Part shown: positions 24,239-33,187 of the stretch, piece after piece
Layout of the letters: each line of letters opens with the position of its first letter
Position numbering within the stretch: the stretch's first letter is position 1
DNA from: Longispora fulva
GTDB lineage: Bacteria; Actinomycetota; Actinomycetes; Mycobacteriales; Micromonosporaceae
Length of the DNA: 64,000 nt
Assembly (NCBI RefSeq): GCF_015751905.1
Contig: NZ_JADOUF010000001.1
Location: 5,518,001-5,582,000, forward strand
Reading direction: 5' to 3'
Notes under the pieces: generated by a model
What the model was told of the DNA's origin: nothing
Seen by the model: the letters and a program-made list of their open reading frames with translations, nothing else
Database searches by the model: none
Translations under genes and position numbers: made by a program

Positions 24239-25297
24239 ATGGGGGATCTGAATCGGCTGGTGATGCCACGTGCGGCGGTGCCTCCGCTCACCCGGTGGGG
24301 CGTTTCGCCCACCGCCGACCTGGTGTTCCGCACCCTGACCGAATGTGGACCGAGCGTGATTGGAGTACTCGGCAAATCGCTGGGGTTACCGACCCGCCGG
24401 GTCCGGATAGCCCTCGACGAACTCAACTCTGTCGGGGCCGCCCGACCCGAGCGGATGGCGACGCCGACCGGCCCGGTCCGGGTGTGGCGCGGCGGGCAAC
24501 CCGAGGCGGTGGTGACATCGTTGCGGGAGCGCACGGTGCACGCGGTCAAGGCCCGACACCTGCTCCGCCAGCGGCTCAGCGGGCTGGACCTGTCCGATGT
24601 CATGAACCATCCTGATCTGACGGCCGCCGACGCCGTCCGGCCACTGTACGGACTAGCCCAGGTCCGGGCCCGGTTCGTCGAACTGGCCCCGACGGCGCGC
24701 ACGGAGGAAATGGTCCTCAACCCTGAGCCGGTGCTTCCCGAGAGTGCCGTCCGGGCCGGGGCGCCACTGGAGAGGGCATCCGCGCAGCGTGGCGTCTCGA
24801 CGCTGTCGCTGGGCGTGCCGGCCGGAGTGGGTGACGCCTCGCTGTCGCTGCACTACGAGATGATCGCGCTGGGCACGAAATACCGCGAACTACCACAGCT
24901 TCCCGCCCGGATCCTCATCATCGATCGCCGCACCGCGATCGTCCCCATCGACCCCGCCATCCTCGGCAAGGGGGCGCTCGAAGTGACGGCGCCCGTCGTG
25001 GTGGACCAACTGGTCGGGCTCTTCCTCCAGTACTGGAGCAGGGCCAAGGCTCCGGAGCGGCCCATGCCAGCCAACCTGCCCCTCACACCCCGCGAACAGG
25101 CGATCATCGCGCTGCTGGCCACCGGCCAGACCGACGCGAAGACGGCCGAGCAGCTCGGGGTCAGCGTGCGCACGATCGCGTACACGTTGAGCGACCTGAT
25201 GAGCCGATACGGCGTACAGAACCGATTCCAGCTCGGCATGGTGCTGGGCGCGCAGGGCGCCCGACCGACGACTATCCAGAAGGAACAGCAGAAATGA
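24239..25297 (+). CDS. LuxR-type regulator with N-terminal TrmB-like winged helix, cassette A
   Basis: 352-residue predicted transcription regulator. Residues about 20-75 form an N-terminal winged-helix-like part (TADLVFRTLTECGPSVIGVL, GLPTRRVRIALDELNSVG). The middle (about 100-260) has ARILIIDRRTAIVPIDP and GALEVTAPVVVDQLVGLFLQYW, a pattern I associate with PLD-like/TrmB sensor domains of orphan LuxR regulators. The C-terminal LuxR HTH is LTPREQAIIALLATGQTDAK...QLGVSVRTIAYTLSDLMSRY (about 283-327). No REC domain. Its ATGA overlaps the secreted-protein gene. The paralogue at 26163 is nearly identical in residues 10-75 and less so in the middle, so DNA targets may be shared and signals may differ. 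Confidence 0.82.
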   Translation: MGDLNRLVMPRAAVPPLTRWGVSPTADLVFRTLTECGPSVIGVLGKSLGLPTRRVRIALDELNSVGAARPERMATPTGPVRVWRGGQPEAVVTSLRERTVHAVKARHLLRQRLSGLDLSDVMNHPDLTAADAVRPLYGLAQVRARFVELAPTARTEEMVLNPEPVLPESAVRAGAPLERASAQRGVSTLSLGVPAGVGDASLSLHYEMIALGTKYRELPQLPARILIIDRRTAIVPIDPAILGKGALEVTAPVVVDQLVGLFLQYWSRAKAPERPMPANLPLTPREQAIIALLATGQTDAKTAEQLGVSVRTIAYTLSDLMSRYGVQNRFQLGMVLGAQGARPTTIQKEQQK

Positions 25298-25827
25298 CAG
25301 CACGACTGAGGACACTCTTGGCGGTCGCCGCCGGCTCCTTGCTCGCCGTGAGCATGACGACTCCGGCACACGCGGTGGTCAACCAGCCCGTCGCCGGCTA
25401 CACGGCGTTTCTGGATTGCCCGTCCGGAACCGCCACCACCGGCTCGATGCTCCTCCTCACCCAGGGCACGATCAAGCCCTGCGCCACTCCCAGGTCGTAT
25501 GTCTTCGCTCTCGCCGGCTACGGCAGCCGCACCGACTGGGGTGGCCTGACCGCCTATGGGACGCCGTACCACTTCATCACGGACACCGACCGGTACGGAA
25601 CCGAGTTCACCATCAAGCCGGGCACCACTGTCGTGTGCCTCCTGGCCTCGCAGGACAAGAAGCTCGACTGCATCGAGGTCGTCTGGAACGCCGCCGGCCA
25701 GGCGACCGAGGGCGCACACGTCCCCGGCACCGACCCGCGCGTACAGATGCCGGCGGCGATCGACGGCTCGACCAACCCGACGGACCCGGGCTGCGTCTAC
25801 TGCTGGACTGAGCCGAGCAACGACTAG
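25294..25827 (+). CDS. Secreted six-cysteine protein with CxxCW end, cassette A
   Basis: 177 residues with a classical signal peptide (LRTLLAVAAGSLLAVS, cleavage after PAHA at about 27). The mature part has exactly six cysteines at 42, 63, 115, 126, 167 and 170, ending in GCVYCW near the C-terminus. The paralogue at 27221 has six at equivalent places, with spacing from C2 onward of 52/51, 11/11, 41/42 and 3/3. This indicates a disulfide-stabilised extracellular fold with three bridges possible. I know no named family. The ATG overlaps the regulator stop by four bases, so the two are co-translated. Possible roles: sensor, extracellular signal, toxin or inhibitor; nothing decides. Confidence 0.8.
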   Translation: MTARLRTLLAVAAGSLLAVSMTTPAHAVVNQPVAGYTAFLDCPSGTATTGSMLLLTQGTIKPCATPRSYVFALAGYGSRTDWGGLTAYGTPYHFITDTDRYGTEFTIKPGTTVVCLLASQDKKLDCIEVVWNAAGQATEGAHVPGTDPRVQMPAAIDGSTNPTDPGCVYCWTEPSND

Positions 25828-25901
25828 TAGGCCCGCCGCATTCAGGTTTCCGCGACGGCGGTGTGTCGAACACATAGCTGACCACGGTCGGCCTGGCCTT
25901 C

Positions 25902-25934
25902 AGCGCGTCCATGACCAGCTCGTCTGGCACGGAC
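25902..25934 (-). pseudogene. Remnant of the ispH 3' coding end
   Basis: These 33 bases match 27934-27966 inside ispH at 31 positions. On the minus strand they read [11 protein letters not shown], against [11 protein letters not shown] in the IspH C-terminus. Similarity fades on both sides. It lies downstream of cassette A in the same orientation and order that the real ispH end has after cassette B. The simplest explanation is that the tandem duplication carried a piece of ispH with it, and that the piece then decayed. Confidence 0.7.
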
Positions 25935-25989
25935 CGCCGGGGATCGGGCCGGCCGTGTTCGCGTTTGCCCACCGGCGCGGACCGGCCAC

Positions 25990-26162
25990 TGCATGATCCT
26001 GCAATCTGCGCGGACAAACCGGACCACCCCCTGACCTGGACGCCCCGAGCTGATGTGCTGTTCCCCGGAAGGCAGCCCGTCGCCGAGTTGTTACGGGGGG
26101 CGACGGGCAGCCGACCGAAAGGGCGTTGTCCCCGGGGCTGTTCACCGGCAGGATCCTGAACC
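25990..26162 (+). promoter_or_regulatory. Upstream region of regulator/secreted cassette B, with the same 10-base dyad
   Basis: GCCCGTCGCC (26075-26084) and GGCGACGGGC (26099-26108) are identical to copy A, with the same 14-base spacer (one of the changes is GTTGTTACG) and the same 54 bases to the ATG at 26163. Upstream, TGCATGATCCTGCAATC (from 25991) matches copy A from 24066. Non-coding conservation as high as that of the coding start argues for a functional site. Confidence 0.6.
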
Positions 26163-27224
26163 ATGGGGGATCGGAATGAGCTGGTGGTGCCACGGGTCAC
26201 AGTGCCTCCGTTGACGAGGTGGGGCATTTCTCCCACCGCAGATCTGGTGTTTCGCACCCTGACCGAATGTGGACCGAGCGTGATCGGAGTACTCAGCAGA
26301 TCGCTGGGCCTGCCGGCCAACAGGGTCCGGATCGCGCTCGACGAACTCAACTCCGTCGGGGCGGCCCGGCCCGAACGGACGGCATCGCCCACGGGACCTG
26401 TCCAGATCTGGCGGGGCCGGCGACCGGACGCCGTGGTGACCTCGCTGCGGGACCGGGAACTGCAGGCCGCCCAGGCCCGGCACCTTCTCCGCCGGCAGCT
26501 CACCGGCCTCGACCTGGCCGACATCATGAACCATCCCGACATGTCCGCGCCCCAGGCCGTGGTGACACTCAACGGCTGGCGTCAGGTGCAGGCCCGGCTC
26601 GGCGAGCTCACCCCGCGGACGCGGCAGGAGGCGCTGGCCATCATGCCCGAGGCGGTTCTCGACGCGCAGACCGTCCGGGCGGGAGCCGACAACGACCGCG
26701 ACCTGGCCCGGCGCGGAATCCTGGCGCGGAGAATCGGCGTGCCGTCCGGGGTCGGCGACGCGTCGCGGGCCCTGCACGCCGAAATGGCCGCCCACAGCTT
26801 CAACCACTACCGACAGGTCGCGCACCTGCCCGCCCGGATCATCATCATGGACCGGCGAACAGCGATCCTGCCGATCGATCCGGCCCGGGTCAGCCGTGGC
26901 GCGTTGGAAGTGACCGCGCCCGCCGCCGTGGCACGACTGGTCGAACTGTTCCATACCTATTGGGACAAAGCCCTCCCGCCGGAGCAACCCATGTCCCCTG
27001 ACATCGTCCTCACCCCCCGCGAGGCGGCGATCATCGCGCTGCTCACCGAAGGCCACACCGACGCCAGCGTCTCGGCGGAGCTCGGGATCAGCGTCCGGAC
27101 CATCGCGTACTCGATCAGCGACCTGATGAGTCGGTGCGGGGTCCAGAACCGGTTCCAACTGGGTCTGGTCCTCGGCTCGCAGACCATCACGCCCCGCACC
27201 ACGGAAAAGGAACCAGAACAATGA
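26163..27224 (+). CDS. LuxR-type regulator with N-terminal TrmB-like winged helix, cassette B
   Basis: 353-residue paralogue of the regulator at 24239-25297 with the same architecture: N-terminal winged-helix-like part (PTADLVFRTLTECGPSVIGV is identical in both), middle domain with ARIIIMDRRTAILPIDP and GALEVTAPAAVARLVELF, and C-terminal LuxR HTH (LTPREAAIIALLTEGHTDAS...ELGISVRTIAYSISDLMSRC). The segments least like copy A are about 95-215, the presumed signal-sensing part. The stop overlaps the ATG of the secreted-protein gene as in cassette A. It follows the ispH scrap, so it is one arm of a tandem duplication with the real ispH downstream. Confidence 0.82.
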   Translation: MGDRNELVVPRVTVPPLTRWGISPTADLVFRTLTECGPSVIGVLSRSLGLPANRVRIALDELNSVGAARPERTASPTGPVQIWRGRRPDAVVTSLRDRELQAAQARHLLRRQLTGLDLADIMNHPDMSAPQAVVTLNGWRQVQARLGELTPRTRQEALAIMPEAVLDAQTVRAGADNDRDLARRGILARRIGVPSGVGDASRALHAEMAAHSFNHYRQVAHLPARIIIMDRRTAILPIDPARVSRGALEVTAPAAVARLVELFHTYWDKALPPEQPMSPDIVLTPREAAIIALLTEGHTDASVSAELGISVRTIAYSISDLMSRCGVQNRFQLGLVLGSQTITPRTTEKEPEQ

Positions 27225-27778
27225 CCTGGAAGTCCCGGCTGGTCGGCACTATCGCCGCCCTCTCCCTCGCGATGCTCGGCATGGCGGGCCAGGCCACGGC
27301 GAGCGGGTCCGTCCCTCAACCGCAGTGGATGAAGTGCCCCAGGCCAGTGGTCACCGGCGACGTGTACTCGATCACGGTGGGCCAGCAGGTCTCCGCCGGC
27401 TACTGGGACCTGTCCGTGGCCGGCACCGTGACGCCGTGCCACACGCCGGGCGAACTCGAATCCTTCACCGTCGTCACCTTCAGCAACGGACAGGACACCT
27501 CGGGCTGGGCCGACCATTACGCGGATCTGACGAACGGCAACCAGTTCGCGGGGGTGCACGTCGAGGCTCCCACGACGGCCGACGCGGTCTGCCTGGCCAC
27601 GGCGCCGAGCACCAGGCTCGCGTGCTTCGCCGTCACCTGGCCCAACGGCACCGCGGCCGCACCCGTGATCGGCGACCGGATTCCGTTGGCCGTCACGGAG
27701 CACTGGGGCAACATGACCCTGCGGTGGCAGCCGACCAGCGGCCCGACCTGCGGCTTCTGCTGGCCGGTCAGCGGCTGA
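27221..27778 (+). CDS. Secreted six-cysteine protein with CxxCW end, cassette B
   Basis: 185 residues. The signal peptide (SRLVGTIAALSLAMLGMAG) is likely cleaved after ATA at about 27. Six cysteines at 39, 73, 124, 135, 177 and 180 match those of the cassette A product, with the shared short sequences GT(I/V)(K/T)PC, (V/A)VCLA and CxxCW. Overall identity to copy A is low outside these points, so the cysteine frame is the conserved feature and the surface has changed. This contrasts with the better-conserved regulators and suggests fast or relaxed evolution of the secreted partner. The start ATG at 27221 is chosen because of the ATGA overlap. Confidence 0.8.
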   Translation: MTWKSRLVGTIAALSLAMLGMAGQATASGSVPQPQWMKCPRPVVTGDVYSITVGQQVSAGYWDLSVAGTVTPCHTPGELESFTVVTFSNGQDTSGWADHYADLTNGNQFAGVHVEAPTTADAVCLATAPSTRLACFAVTWPNGTAAAPVIGDRIPLAVTEHWGNMTLRWQPTSGPTCGFCWPVSG

Positions 27779-27815
27779 CAGCGCCTCGGTCAGTGGCGCA
27801 CCGGGCGGGTCGCGG

Positions 27816-28778
27816 TCAGCGGCCCGCCGCGCGCATGTCGCGCTTGAGCTCCTGCGGCAGCGAGAACGTCAGATGCTCCTCGGCCGTCTCGAACTCGGTG
27901 ACGTCCGCGTACCCCCGCTCGGCCAGGAACGCCAGCACGTCCATGACCAGCTCGTCGGGCACGGACGCGCCGGACGTCAGGCCGACCGTGGTCGCGCCCT
28001 CCAGCCACTCCTCGCGGATCTCGTGCGCGTAGTCGACGAGGTAGCCGGCGCGGGCGCCCGCGTCCACGGCCACCTCGACGAGCCGGACGGAGTTCGACGA
28101 GTTGGTCGAGCCGACGACGAGGACGACGTCGCACTCGGGGGCCAGTTCCTTGACGGCGAGCTGGCGGTTCTGGGTGGCGTAGCAGATGTCGTCCGACGGC
28201 GGGGAGACCAGCAGCGGCAGCTTGGTGCGCAGCTTCGCCACGGTCGCCATGGTCTCGTCCACCGACAGCGTGGTCTGGGACAGCCAGACGACCCTGGCCG
28301 GATCGCGGACCTCGACGGCGTCGACGCCGGCCGGGCCGTCGACGAGCTGGATGCTGGCGGGGGCCTCACCCATGGTGCCGATGACCTCTTCGTGGCCTTC
28401 GTGGCCGATGAGCACGATGTCGTACCCCTCGGACGCGAAGCGTTTGGCCTCGTTGTGCACCTTGGTCACGAGCGGGCAGGTGGCGTCGATGGCGCGGAGG
28501 TTGCGCTGCCGGGCCTCCTCGTAGACCACGGGGGCGACGCCGTGCGCGGAGAAGATGACGGTCGCGCCCTCGGGGACCTCGTCGTTCTCCTCCACGAAGA
28601 TCGCGCCCTGGTCCTGCAGCGTCTGCACGACGTGCCGGTTGTGCACGATCTCCTTGCGCACGTAGATCGGCGCCCCGTACAGCGCGAGAGCCTCCTTGAC
28701 CGTCTCCACGGCGCGGTCGACCCCGGCGCAGTAACCACGGGGCTTGGCGAGCAGGACACGCTTCACAGGATCGGACAC
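27816..28778 (-). CDS. ispH: 4-hydroxy-3-methylbut-2-enyl diphosphate reductase
   Basis: Last enzyme of the MEP isoprenoid pathway (LytB), 320 residues from the GTG at 28778; an in-frame ATG at 28802 is an alternative. It reduces HMBPP to IPP and DMAPP with a [4Fe-4S] cluster held by three cysteines. All are present in their motifs: [13 protein letters not shown] (about 12-24), [17 protein letters not shown] (about 99-115) and [11 protein letters not shown] (about 193-203). The substrate motifs AHGVAP and STNSSNS are also intact. It is divergent from xseA across an 81-base gap. The 3' end is the source of the scrap at 25902-25934. Confidence 0.97.
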   Translation of the reverse strand: MSDPVKRVLLAKPRGYCAGVDRAVETVKEALALYGAPIYVRKEIVHNRHVVQTLQDQGAIFVEENDEVPEGATVIFSAHGVAPVVYEEARQRNLRAIDATCPLVTKVHNEAKRFASEGYDIVLIGHEGHEEVIGTMGEAPASIQLVDGPAGVDAVEVRDPARVVWLSQTTLSVDETMATVAKLRTKLPLLVSPPSDDICYATQNRQLAVKELAPECDVVLVVGSTNSSNSVRLVEVAVDAGARAGYLVDYAHEIREEWLEGATTVGLTSGASVPDELVMDVLAFLAERGYADVTEFETAEEHLTFSLPQELKRDMRAAGR

Positions 28779-28859
28779 TCCCCCATCGTAGGCTTGCTCC
28801 ATGACCGGACGCAGTGAGGGCATTGACGGCCGCCCCGCCATCGAGCGTAACGAGACGGC

Positions 28860-30071
28860 GTGACCGCGCCCAGGAGCAGCCCGGAGGAGCCGTGGCCGGT
28901 CCGGGTCGTCAGTAGCAAGATCGCGGAGTGGATCGCCCGGTTGGGTGCCGTGTGGGTGGATGGCGAGGTGGCGCAGCTCTCCCGCCGGCCCGGTCAGGGC
29001 ATGGTGTTCCTCACCCTGCGCGACCCGTCCGCCGACGTCAGCCTGCAGGTCACCGCGCGCCGCGCTGTCCTGGACTCCTGTGACCCACCTCTCACCGAGG
29101 GCGCGCGGGTCGTCGTGCACGCCAAGCCCAACTTCTACGCCGCCCGGGGCACGTTCTCCCTCGCCGCCGACGAGATGCGCCAGGTCGGCCTGGGCGAGCT
29201 GCTCGCCCGGCTGGAGAAGCTGAAGAAGCTGCTGGCCGCCGAGGGGCTGTTCGACCGGGCCCGCAAGCGCAGGCTGCCGTTCCTGCCGAACCGGGTCGGG
29301 CTGATCACCGGCCGGGCCAGCGCCGCGGAGCGCGACGTGCACATGGTCGCCGAGCGGCGGTGGCCGGCCGTGGAGTTCGTCACGATCAACACGCCGGTGC
29401 AGGGCGGCAGCGCGGTGCCGGCGATCATCGCGGCGTTGAAGACGCTGGACGACGACCCGACCGTGGACGTGATCATCCTGGCCAGGGGCGGTGGCAGCGT
29501 CGAGGACCTGTTGCCGTTCTCCGACGAGGCGCTGTGCCGGGCGGTGTTCGCGTGCCGTACCCCGGTGATCTCCGCGATCGGCCACGAGCCGGACACCCCG
29601 CTGGTGGACTTCGTGGCCGACGTGCGGGCCGCGACCCCGACCGACGCCGCGAAGCGCGTGGTGCCGGACCTCACCGAGGAGCTGCGCGGCCTGGCGATCG
29701 CCCGGACCCGGCTGGACCGGGGCATCGGCACCATGCTGGAACGCGAGCAGCACCGGATCACCGCCCTGCGGTCCCGGCCGGTCCTGGCCCGGCCGGAGGT
29801 GATCGTCGACGGCCGGCAGTCCGACGTCGACGCGCTGCGGCACCGGGCGGCCCGGGTGGTGGCGCACCGGATCGACAACGCGCGCAACGAACTGGGCCAC
29901 ACCCTGGCGCGCCTGCGGGCGTTGTCCCCGGCGGCGACCCTGCAACGGGGGTACGCGATCGTCCAGCGCGCCGACGGCCACGTGGTCCGGGCGCCCGACG
30001 AGGTGGCGCCCGGCGATACCCTCCGGATCCGACTCAACGAAGGCGAACTGGCCGCGAAGGTGGAGAGATGA
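28860..30071 (+). CDS. xseA: Exodeoxyribonuclease VII large subunit
   Basis: 403-residue catalytic subunit of the ATP-independent single-strand exonuclease that trims DNA in repair. The N-terminal OB-fold (about 15-110, [37 protein letters not shown]) binds ssDNA. The catalytic domain has [19 protein letters not shown], the [21 protein letters not shown] block (about 201-221) and [30 protein letters not shown] (about 230-260), with Asp and His of the active site. A coiled-coil C-terminus follows. The GTG start lacks a strong ribosome binding site. The stop overlaps xseB (ATGA). Confidence 0.96.
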   Translation: MTAPRSSPEEPWPVRVVSSKIAEWIARLGAVWVDGEVAQLSRRPGQGMVFLTLRDPSADVSLQVTARRAVLDSCDPPLTEGARVVVHAKPNFYAARGTFSLAADEMRQVGLGELLARLEKLKKLLAAEGLFDRARKRRLPFLPNRVGLITGRASAAERDVHMVAERRWPAVEFVTINTPVQGGSAVPAIIAALKTLDDDPTVDVIILARGGGSVEDLLPFSDEALCRAVFACRTPVISAIGHEPDTPLVDFVADVRAATPTDAAKRVVPDLTEELRGLAIARTRLDRGIGTMLEREQHRITALRSRPVLARPEVIVDGRQSDVDALRHRAARVVAHRIDNARNELGHTLARLRALSPAATLQRGYAIVQRADGHVVRAPDEVAPGDTLRIRLNEGELAAKVER

Positions 30072-30262
30072 GCGCACAGCCCAGCTACGAGGAGGCCCGG
30101 GCCGAGCTGGCCCAGGTCGTGGAGCAGTTGGAGGCCGGCGGGGCGAGCCTGGAGGAGTCGCTGGCCCTGTGGGAGCGGGGCGAGAAGTTGGCGACGGTGT
30201 GCCAGACGTGGCTGGACGGGGCCCGGGAACGCCTGGACGCCGCGCGCCGCACGTCCGACTGA
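30068..30262 (+). CDS. xseB: Exodeoxyribonuclease VII small subunit
   Basis: 64-residue partner of XseA, a two-helix protein of standard length with [19 protein letters not shown] (7-25) and [19 protein letters not shown] (28-46), the family pattern. Several copies coat the XseA coiled coil and are needed for activity. It is translationally coupled to xseA by the ATGA overlap. The plus-strand transcript ends close by, since the convergent DUF4245 gene ends four bases downstream of its stop. Confidence 0.95.
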   Translation: MSAQPSYEEARAELAQVVEQLEAGGASLEESLALWERGEKLATVCQTWLDGARERLDAARRTSD

Positions 30263-30266
30263 CGCG

Positions 30267-30836
30267 CTACTTCAACGACCGCGCGAACTCCACCATCGTC
30301 GCGTCCGGCGCCTGGCCGGCGAGCACGATCGTCCGGCCGTTCTCGGCGAGCACGACGGCGCTGACGCCCTGGGCCCCGGAGTACCGCTGCCAGGTCCTGC
30401 CGCCGATCTCCGCCGAGCCGAGCAGGGTCGATCCGCCGCCCACCGCGGAGTTCAGCACCCCGTCGAGGGGCGCGCTGGACTCCGTGAGCTGCAGGAACTC
30501 CCCGTCCGGGCCGGCGTACCCGATCCGGAGCACCAGGTGCCCGTCCTGCTGGGCGGTCTTCGCGGTGGACGTCCGCCAACCGGACGGCAGGCCGGACGGC
30601 GCCCACACCTGGTACGACGCGCGGGCCCGGGCGTCGGTCAACGCCGCGCTCGGATCGACGGTCGTCGGGGACTCCCCGCCCAGAAAGCGGTAGAGCACCA
30701 GCATCAGGACAATCGGGATGAGCAGAGCCAGCATGGAGTACGCCAGGTCCTTGGCCCCGCGCGTCTTGCGGGCCTCCTTGACCGGGACGGCCGTCCCGCC
30801 GGAGAAAACGCTCACGGTTTCGCTGGTCTCACTCAC
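30267..30836 (-). CDS. DUF4245 domain membrane protein
   Basis: Actinobacterial DUF4245 protein, 189 residues from the GTG at 30836, chosen because GGAGG lies 9-10 bases upstream (a longer start at 30866 is possible). Residues 1-34 are cytosolic, one helix follows (LAYSMLALLIPIVLMLVLYRFLG, about 33-55), and the exterior part (about 60-189) has the family features YQVWAPSGLPSGWRTSTAKT, a Gly-rich middle and TWQRYSGAQGVSAVVLAENGRTIVLAGQAP. It faces glpX, with which it is a conserved neighbour in mycobacteria (Rv1100 next to Rv1099c, from memory). Function unknown. Confidence 0.88.
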   Translation of the reverse strand: MSETSETVSVFSGGTAVPVKEARKTRGAKDLAYSMLALLIPIVLMLVLYRFLGGESPTTVDPSAALTDARARASYQVWAPSGLPSGWRTSTAKTAQQDGHLVLRIGYAGPDGEFLQLTESSAPLDGVLNSAVGGGSTLLGSAEIGGRTWQRYSGAQGVSAVVLAENGRTIVLAGQAPDATMVEFARSLK

Positions 30837-30979
30837 CCCGCCATCCTCCCCGATGACCCAAGTCACGGCCCGACCAGGGCAACGTGAAAAGATTCAGGTT
30901 GCATCGCTCGGCCGTTCCACCACCCGGCGCTACCCGCCTGGTGATGTAGCGGCTGCACCCGTCGACGAGGAGGACACCG

Positions 30980-31987
30980 ATGTCCGGAGCCCGCCGTACC
31001 GAGGAGCTTGACCGCAACCTCGCCCTGGACCTGGTCCGCGTGACCGAGGCCGCCGCCATGGCCGCCGGCCGCTGGGTCGGACGAGGCGACAAGGAGGGCG
31101 GCGACGGTGCCGCCGTGGACGCGATGCGGCTGCTGATCAATTCGGTGCCGATGCGCGGCGTCGTCGTGATCGGCGAGGGCGAGAAGGACAACGCCCCGAT
31201 GCTGTTCAACGGGGAGCACGTGGGCGACGGCACCGGCGCGGAGGTCGACGTCGCCGTGGACCCGGTCGACGGCACCACCCTGATGGCCAAGGGCATGCCG
31301 AACTCGATCGCCGTACTGGCGGTGACCGAGCGGGGCGCGATGTTCGACCCGTCGGCGGTCTTCTACATGGACAAGATCGCGGTGGGCCCCGACGCGGCCG
31401 ACGTCATCGACATCACGGCGCCCGTGGCGGAGAACCTGCGCCGGATCGCCAAGGCGAAGAAGGGCAGCCTGTCGGACGTGACGGTCTGCATCCTCGACCG
31501 CCCCCGGCACGACAAGCTCGTGCAGGAGGTCCGGGAGACGGGCGCGCGGATCCGGTTCATCTCCGACGGCGACGTGGCCGGCGCGATCAGCGCGGCCCGG
31601 GAGGGCAGCGAGGTCGACGTGCTGCTCGGCATCGGCGGCACCCCGGAGGGCATCATCGCCGCCGTGGCGCTCAAGTGCCTGGGCGGCGCGATGCAGGGCA
31701 TGCTGTGGCCGCGCGACGACGACGAGAAGCAGAAGGCCATCGACGCCGGGCACGACCTGGACCGGGTGCTGGGCCTCGACGACCTGGTCAGCGGGGACAA
31801 CATGTTCTTCTGCGCGACCGGCGTGACGACGGGCGACCTGCTCAAGGGCGTGCGCTACAAGGCCGGCGGCGCTTACACCCAGTCGATCGTGATGCGCTCG
31901 AAGTCGGGCACGACCCGCGTGATCGACTCCTACCACCGCCTGGAGAAGCTCCGCTCCTACTCCCTCGTCGACTTCGACGGCTCTTAG
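30980..31987 (+). CDS. glpX: Fructose-1,6-bisphosphatase class II
   Basis: GlpX, 335 residues, the FBPase of gluconeogenesis in actinobacteria, where no class I enzyme is usual. The metal/phosphate site is seen at [21 protein letters not shown] (about 56-76) and [20 protein letters not shown] (about 88-107), and the second domain at [20 protein letters not shown]. The ATG follows GAGGAGG at 6 bases. With pckG at 37792 the window holds two of the key gluconeogenic steps. The gene is divergent from DUF4245 and is followed by the repeated hairpin element. Confidence 0.97.
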   Translation: MSGARRTEELDRNLALDLVRVTEAAAMAAGRWVGRGDKEGGDGAAVDAMRLLINSVPMRGVVVIGEGEKDNAPMLFNGEHVGDGTGAEVDVAVDPVDGTTLMAKGMPNSIAVLAVTERGAMFDPSAVFYMDKIAVGPDAADVIDITAPVAENLRRIAKAKKGSLSDVTVCILDRPRHDKLVQEVRETGARIRFISDGDVAGAISAAREGSEVDVLLGIGGTPEGIIAAVALKCLGGAMQGMLWPRDDDEKQKAIDAGHDLDRVLGLDDLVSGDNMFFCATGVTTGDLLKGVRYKAGGAYTQSIVMRSKSGTTRVIDSYHRLEKLRSYSLVDFDGS

Positions 31988-31994
31988 TGGGTGG

Positions 31995-32109
31995 GGCCCG
32001 CTGAGAGCGGCGATGCGCGCGTTGTCAGGAACCCGGCATACAACACCGGTATGCCGGAACCCTTCCGCCTTCGCCTCCCCGCTCTCAGCGGGCCAAGACG
32101 TTAGATCAA
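31995..32109. repeat. Repeated hairpin element, copy 2 (between convergent genes)
   Basis: The outer stem GGCCCGCTGAGAGCG (31995-32009) pairs perfectly with 32080-32094, and an inner stem CCGGCATA/TATGCCGG (32033-32040 with 32050-32057) sits in the arm. The 30-base block 31997-32026 matches copy 1 with one difference, and 32072-32095 is identical to copy 1. TTAGATCAA follows at 32101. As with copy 1, it starts just after a plus-strand gene (glpX, stop at 31987) and precedes a convergent gene. Confidence 0.75.
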
Positions 32110-32177
32110 AAGCTAGATCATTATTTGATTACGGCGGGGCCTGATCGACACGCGTCGGCGGGGCCCAGCGGGTCAGT

Positions 32178-32211
32178 AACGGCGGCGACCTTCGAGGAGG
32201 TCGCCGCCGTT
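32178..32211 (-). terminator. Hairpin after the S1 protease gene
   Basis: A perfect 13-base stem (32178-32190 with 32199-32211) around an 8-base loop lies 53 bases beyond the end of the minus-strand protease gene. Together with the repeat element at 31995 it fills the convergent gap. The remaining bases 32110-32263 hold nothing else I can identify. Confidence 0.65.
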
Positions 32212-32263
32212 CCCGTTGGCCCGTGCCGGCGGTCAGCGCCCGCAGTCACCCGGGCGCCAGCGG

Positions 32264-33049
32264 TCACATGGCGGCGGCCGCCCGGGAGATGGCCGCCGCG
32301 AACCGCGACGCCTGGGTGTACACCCCGGGGAATCCGGCCCGCGCGCAGCCCTCGCCCCAGCTCACGATACCGACCTGCCGCCACGCCCCGGCGTCGTCCC
32401 GCCGGACCATCGGGCCGCCGGAGTCGCCCTGGCAGGAGTCGATCCCGCCGGTGTCCATCTTCCCGGCGCAGATCATGTCGCTGGCGACGAACCCGTACCC
32501 GGCCTTGCGGTAGGCGTCCCCGCACACCGCGTCGGACACGAACGGCACCTGCACCTTGCGCAGCGTCGCCGTGCCGGCGCCGCCCTCGCGGGTGGACCCC
32601 CAGCCGACCACCGTGAACAGTCCGCTGTCGGTGGCGGTGTCGGCCGCGACGGGCAGGGTGGCGCCGGTGAGCGGCCGGGCGAGACGGATCAGGGCCCAGT
32701 CGTTGCCCCCGGTGACGTCTGTGAAGCCGTCGGCCCGCTTGACCTGCGCCGACCTGACCCGTTGGGTCGGGTGGAACCGGTCGAGCCCGGTGGTCACCTC
32801 GATCGAGGAGTCCGAGCCGCTCCGCCCGACGCAGTGCGCGGCGGTGAGGACGACGGTGGGGCTGTAGAGCGCGCCGCCGCAGCCGACGGACAGGTGCACC
32901 GTCCAGGGGAACTCGCCGGCCCGCGCCGGGGCTCCCCCGACGATCTCGGGGTCGTCTGCGGACTTGTCGGTACTCGCGGCGGCCGGACCGGCCGGCAGCA
33001 CGAGGCTGGTGGCGAGGACTACCAGGAGCAGGTACCAGCGACGCCGCAT
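32264..33049 (-). CDS. Secreted trypsin-like serine protease (S1 family)
   Basis: 261 residues from the ATG at 33049, which begins the signal peptide MRRRWYLLLVVLATSLVLPAG. A short acidic propeptide ends at EIVGGAPA, the usual activation site of chymotrypsin-fold proteases. The catalytic triad is intact: His in LTAAHCVG, Asp in GGNDWALIRL and Ser in SCQGDSGGP. The Asp six residues before Ser (GGIDSCQGDSGG) predicts trypsin-like cleavage after Arg or Lys. Six cysteines form the standard disulfides. The longer frame to 33118 is leader sequence. A single gene with its own hairpins on both sides. Confidence 0.95.
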   Translation of the reverse strand: MRRRWYLLLVVLATSLVLPAGPAAASTDKSADDPEIVGGAPARAGEFPWTVHLSVGCGGALYSPTVVLTAAHCVGRSGSDSSIEVTTGLDRFHPTQRVRSAQVKRADGFTDVTGGNDWALIRLARPLTGATLPVAADTATDSGLFTVVGWGSTREGGAGTATLRKVQVPFVSDAVCGDAYRKAGYGFVASDMICAGKMDTGGIDSCQGDSGGPMVRRDDAGAWRQVGIVSWGEGCARAGFPGVYTQASRFAAAISRAAAAM

Positions 33050-33147
33050 GAGAAGCCTCCCTTGCCAGACAATCAGGACAAGGCAAAGTCTATGAACATA
33101 TTTCGCCCAGTGCGGCATTCTGGGAAAGTCGAGTCCCCGACAAGGCG

Positions 33148-33177
33148 AAAGGCCCGCTCGACACCGAGCGGGCCTTT
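33148..33177. terminator. Two-way intrinsic terminator
   Basis: AAAGGCCCGCTCG (33148-33160) pairs with CGAGCGGGCCTTT (33165-33177), giving A-tract and T-tract ends on both strands. It lies directly after the end (33188) of the minus-strand exoprotein gene and before the protease start. Confidence 0.88.
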
Positions 33178-33187
33178 TGCAACCGTT

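Larger units (their letters stand above)
25828..26162. other. Inter-cassette spacer with ispH scrap and cassette B promoter
   Basis: 335 bases without a gene. It holds a 33-base remnant of the ispH 3' end (25902-25934) and, from about 25990, the duplicated promoter block of cassette B. The ORFs crossing it (25842-26027 and 25900-26193 minus, 25911-26159 plus) show no family features. Confidence 0.6.
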
